Shown here in pieces: positions 62,399 through 64,000 of a DNA stretch of 64,000 nt (the first letter of the stretch is position 1; each line of letters opens with the position of its first letter). The notes below the pieces were generated by a model. The model searched no databases, had not been told where the DNA came from, and was given only the letters and a program-made list of their open reading frames with translations. Made by a program: the position numbers and the translations under genes. The stretch spans positions 124,001 through 188,000 of the forward strand of contig JADJJT010000003.1 of the NCBI GenBank assembly GCA_016706405.1, read 5' to 3'. This stretch comes from Sphingobacteriales bacterium (GTDB taxonomy: Bacteria; Bacteroidota; Bacteroidia; Chitinophagales; UBA2359).

Positions 62399-63817
62399 AT
62401 GGGAAAAAATAAATTACAAATTAAAGACCTGCACGCCATCGGCTACCGAATAGGCAGCGTGGTAGGCATTGCGCTAAATATTGTTCAAACTAATTTTAGG
62501 CATCGTGCAAAAACAGAGAAATTGGCTTTGTTGAAGGCTGTCTTTGACAACCCAAACGAATACATTAACCACAACTTGTTTAGCCCAATTGCCCATGCTT
62601 TATTAGCGCCTTTAACACAAAGCAGCGACCAAGCAGCCGAAGGCAAACAAAATGAACTCTTACCTAATGCCTTGCCTTTTGATGTTTTTGGCCAAAATTT
62701 TATTGAAGAGGGTGCCATGCAGCAAATGTTTACTGCCATGAAACTGCCCATAACCGTTGCCGGCGCTTTAATGCCCGATGGACACCAAGGTTACGGCCTA
62801 CCCATTGGAGGCGTATTGGCTACCAAAAATGCAGTTATTCCGTATGGCGTAGGTGTTGATATTGGTTGCCGCATGTGCTTAACGGCTTACCAAATACCGC
62901 CCGAAGTATTAAAACAAAAAACAGACGATTTTGCTAAAATATTGCTCGACAATACCATTTTTGGCGCAGGTGGGCATTTTAAAAAACCTATGGACAATGC
63001 TGTTTTTGAACGCGAAGAGTTTAAATATATTGATATTGCCCGCACCATGAAAGATACTGCAGTAGCACAAATTGGCACCTCGGGAAGCGGCAATCATTTT
63101 GTTGAATTTGGTATTTTAGAATTAACCGACCCTAACAACGAATGGCAACTTGAAGTAGGTAGTTATTTGGCGGTTTTGTCGCATTCGGGGTCACGGGGTT
63201 TGGGTGCAAAAATTGCCAACCATTTTACCAAATTGGCCATGCAACACTGCCGTTTGCCAAAAGAAGCGCAGCATTTAGCTTGGCTCGATTTAGCTTCGGG
63301 CGATGGGCACGAATATTGGGCGGCCATGAATTTAGCAGGCGATTATGCCTCGGCTTGCCACCACCAAATCCATTTCCGGATTCAAAAAGCATTGGGCGAA
63401 AACCCAGCCTTACTAATTGAAAATCACCACAATTTTGCTTGGAAAGAACAATTGCCCGATGGTACGCCCGTTATAGTGCATCGCAAAGGTGCTACACCCG
63501 CCGGAAAAGGTGTGTTGGGCATAATTCCGGGCAGTATGACAGCACCCGGCTATATAGTGCGCGGCAAAGGTTTGGCAAACAGTATCAATTCGGCATCGCA
63601 TGGGGCGGGGCGGCAAATGTCGCGCAATGTGGCCAAAAAAAGCATATTGCCTGCCGATTTTGATACTCACCTAAAACAACATGGCGTTACCCTAATTGGC
63701 GGCAATATAGACGAAGCGCCCATGGCCTACAAAGATATTAATATGGTAATGGCGGCACAAAAAGCCTTGGTGGATGTGATAGGAAAATTTATACCGCGCA
63801 TTGTTAGGATGGCATAG
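62399..63817 (+). CDS. rtcB: RNA-splicing ligase RtcB
   Basis: 472 residues. RtcB joins RNA 2',3'-cyclic-phosphate or 3'-phosphate ends to 5'-OH ends using GTP and manganese. Motifs seen are PDGHQGYGLPIGGV, PYGVGVDIGCRMCLT (metal-binding cysteine), GTSGSGNHFVEFG, LSHSGSRGLG and SASHGAGRQMSRNVAKK, which holds the histidine that is guanylylated. Length is near that of the bacterial family. No archease or RtcA neighbour is present in the window. The tandem repeat array sits directly before it and a terminator directly after it. Confidence 0.96.
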   Translation: MGKNKLQIKDLHAIGYRIGSVVGIALNIVQTNFRHRAKTEKLALLKAVFDNPNEYINHNLFSPIAHALLAPLTQSSDQAAEGKQNELLPNALPFDVFGQNFIEEGAMQQMFTAMKLPITVAGALMPDGHQGYGLPIGGVLATKNAVIPYGVGVDIGCRMCLTAYQIPPEVLKQKTDDFAKILLDNTIFGAGGHFKKPMDNAVFEREEFKYIDIARTMKDTAVAQIGTSGSGNHFVEFGILELTDPNNEWQLEVGSYLAVLSHSGSRGLGAKIANHFTKLAMQHCRLPKEAQHLAWLDLASGDGHEYWAAMNLAGDYASACHHQIHFRIQKALGENPALLIENHHNFAWKEQLPDGTPVIVHRKGATPAGKGVLGIIPGSMTAPGYIVRGKGLANSINSASHGAGRQMSRNVAKKSILPADFDTHLKQHGVTLIGGNIDEAPMAYKDINMVMAAQKALVDVIGKFIPRIVRMA

Positions 63818-63840
63818 TTGCCTTATGTGCTAAAAACAAA

Positions 63841-63877
63841 AAATCCGGATAAGTTAAAATTTATCCGGATTTTTTTA
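63841..63877 (+). terminator. Bidirectional terminator made of TCCGGA stems
   Basis: AAATCCGGATAA at 63841-63852 pairs with TTATCCGGATTT at 63861-63872, loop of eight, followed by T-rich sequence on the plus strand. It separates rtcB from the convergent FKBP gene. Confidence 0.85.
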
Positions 63878-63914
63878 GCCTGTCTCAAGCAACTAATATA
63901 TTTATATATTTAGC

Positions 63915-64000
63915 TTATTGTTGTGCGCCATCCATTGGGGCAACCTTAATCAACTCAATATCAAAAACTAAAACAGAATTGGCAGGTATTTTATCGCCCA
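63915..64000 (-). CDS. FKBP-type peptidyl-prolyl cis-trans isomerase, C-terminal end
   Basis: The minus-strand frame open to the window edge ends at TAA (63915-63917). The last residues read GDKIPANSVLVFDIELIKV, which is the conserved C-terminal strand of FKBP domains (usually IPPNSTLVFDVELL). A tail APMDGAQQ follows. FKBP enzymes catalyse proline isomerisation and assist folding, often in the periplasm in Bacteroidota. The rest lies outside the window. Confidence 0.85.
   Translation of the reverse strand, partial: GDKIPANSVLVFDIELIKVAPMDGAQQ

Noticed and set aside
1..64000. tRNA or rRNA genes
   Set aside because: No cloverleaf-like GGTTCGAATCC segments or rRNA signatures were noticed on either strand; a covariance search was not possible.

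Overview
The window reads as chromosomal DNA of a member of the phylum Bacteroidota, most likely a gliding or T9SS-secreting lineage such as the Saprospiria or Chitinophagia. Three things support this. Several secreted proteins end in type IX secretion (Por) C-terminal domains or a gliding-motility-associated C-terminal domain. Many promoters show the Bacteroidota -7 box TAnnTTTG. The housekeeping genes (four-cysteine-free DksA, EF-G-like paralogue, IleS) are of the Bacteroidota type. GC content looks like about 40% by eye. No rRNA, tRNA or CRISPR locus was seen.

Layout: 0-5 kb carries the end of a DUF4159 gene, a frameshifted glmM, a ctp/S41 protease broken by a stop codon, and an App1-like phosphatase. 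5-8.3 kb encodes two secreted T9SS proteins (PLD nuclease-like and lamin-tail). 8.4-11.7 kb has lpxD and an ABC-2 exporter pair. 11.9-14.8 kb holds a small envelope cluster (YtxH, holin-like, coiled-coil protein), a secreted H/NC protein and dksA. 14.9-23.9 kb is core metabolism and information processing (ileS, uppP, radA, fadJ, dapF). 24-29 kb is one giant adhesin-like protein split by a one-base frameshift. 29.4-35.4 kb carries argH, an amidohydrolase, a di-haem peroxidase and an EF-G-like GTPase. 35.9-39.3 kb is an ECF sigma factor, a membrane protein resembling an anti-sigma factor, and a VWA protein. 39.5-51 kb has a T9SS propeller-like protein, oligopeptidase B, an EamA transporter, small lipoproteins, moeA, a SPOR protein and serS.

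From about 51.1 to 62 kb the character changes to an accessory region. It starts with a decayed YefM-YoeB toxin-antitoxin pair and a doubly broken tonB. Then come ygiD and a run of small, mostly same-strand genes (DUF1801, a 56-residue ORF, an AlkD-like protein, TfoX-N, a lipoprotein, a truncated M43 protease, a GNAT acetyltransferase). These are separated by three families of imperfect repeats and by IS110, IS1182 and IS5 elements. Only the IS5 copy looks intact. The window ends with rtcB, preceded by five perfect 25-bp tandem repeats, and the C-terminus of an FKBP-type prolyl isomerase.

The most unusual whole-window signal is the palindrome TCCGGA (often ATCCGGAT). By hand count it occurs about 100 times, roughly ten times the number expected from composition. 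It lies in genes, spacers and terminators, and is nearly absent from the acquired part of the accessory region. It resembles a highly iterated palindrome or uptake-type genome signature. Several genes are interrupted by single-base changes. In core genes (glmM, ctp) these may be sequence errors; in the accessory region they look like real decay.
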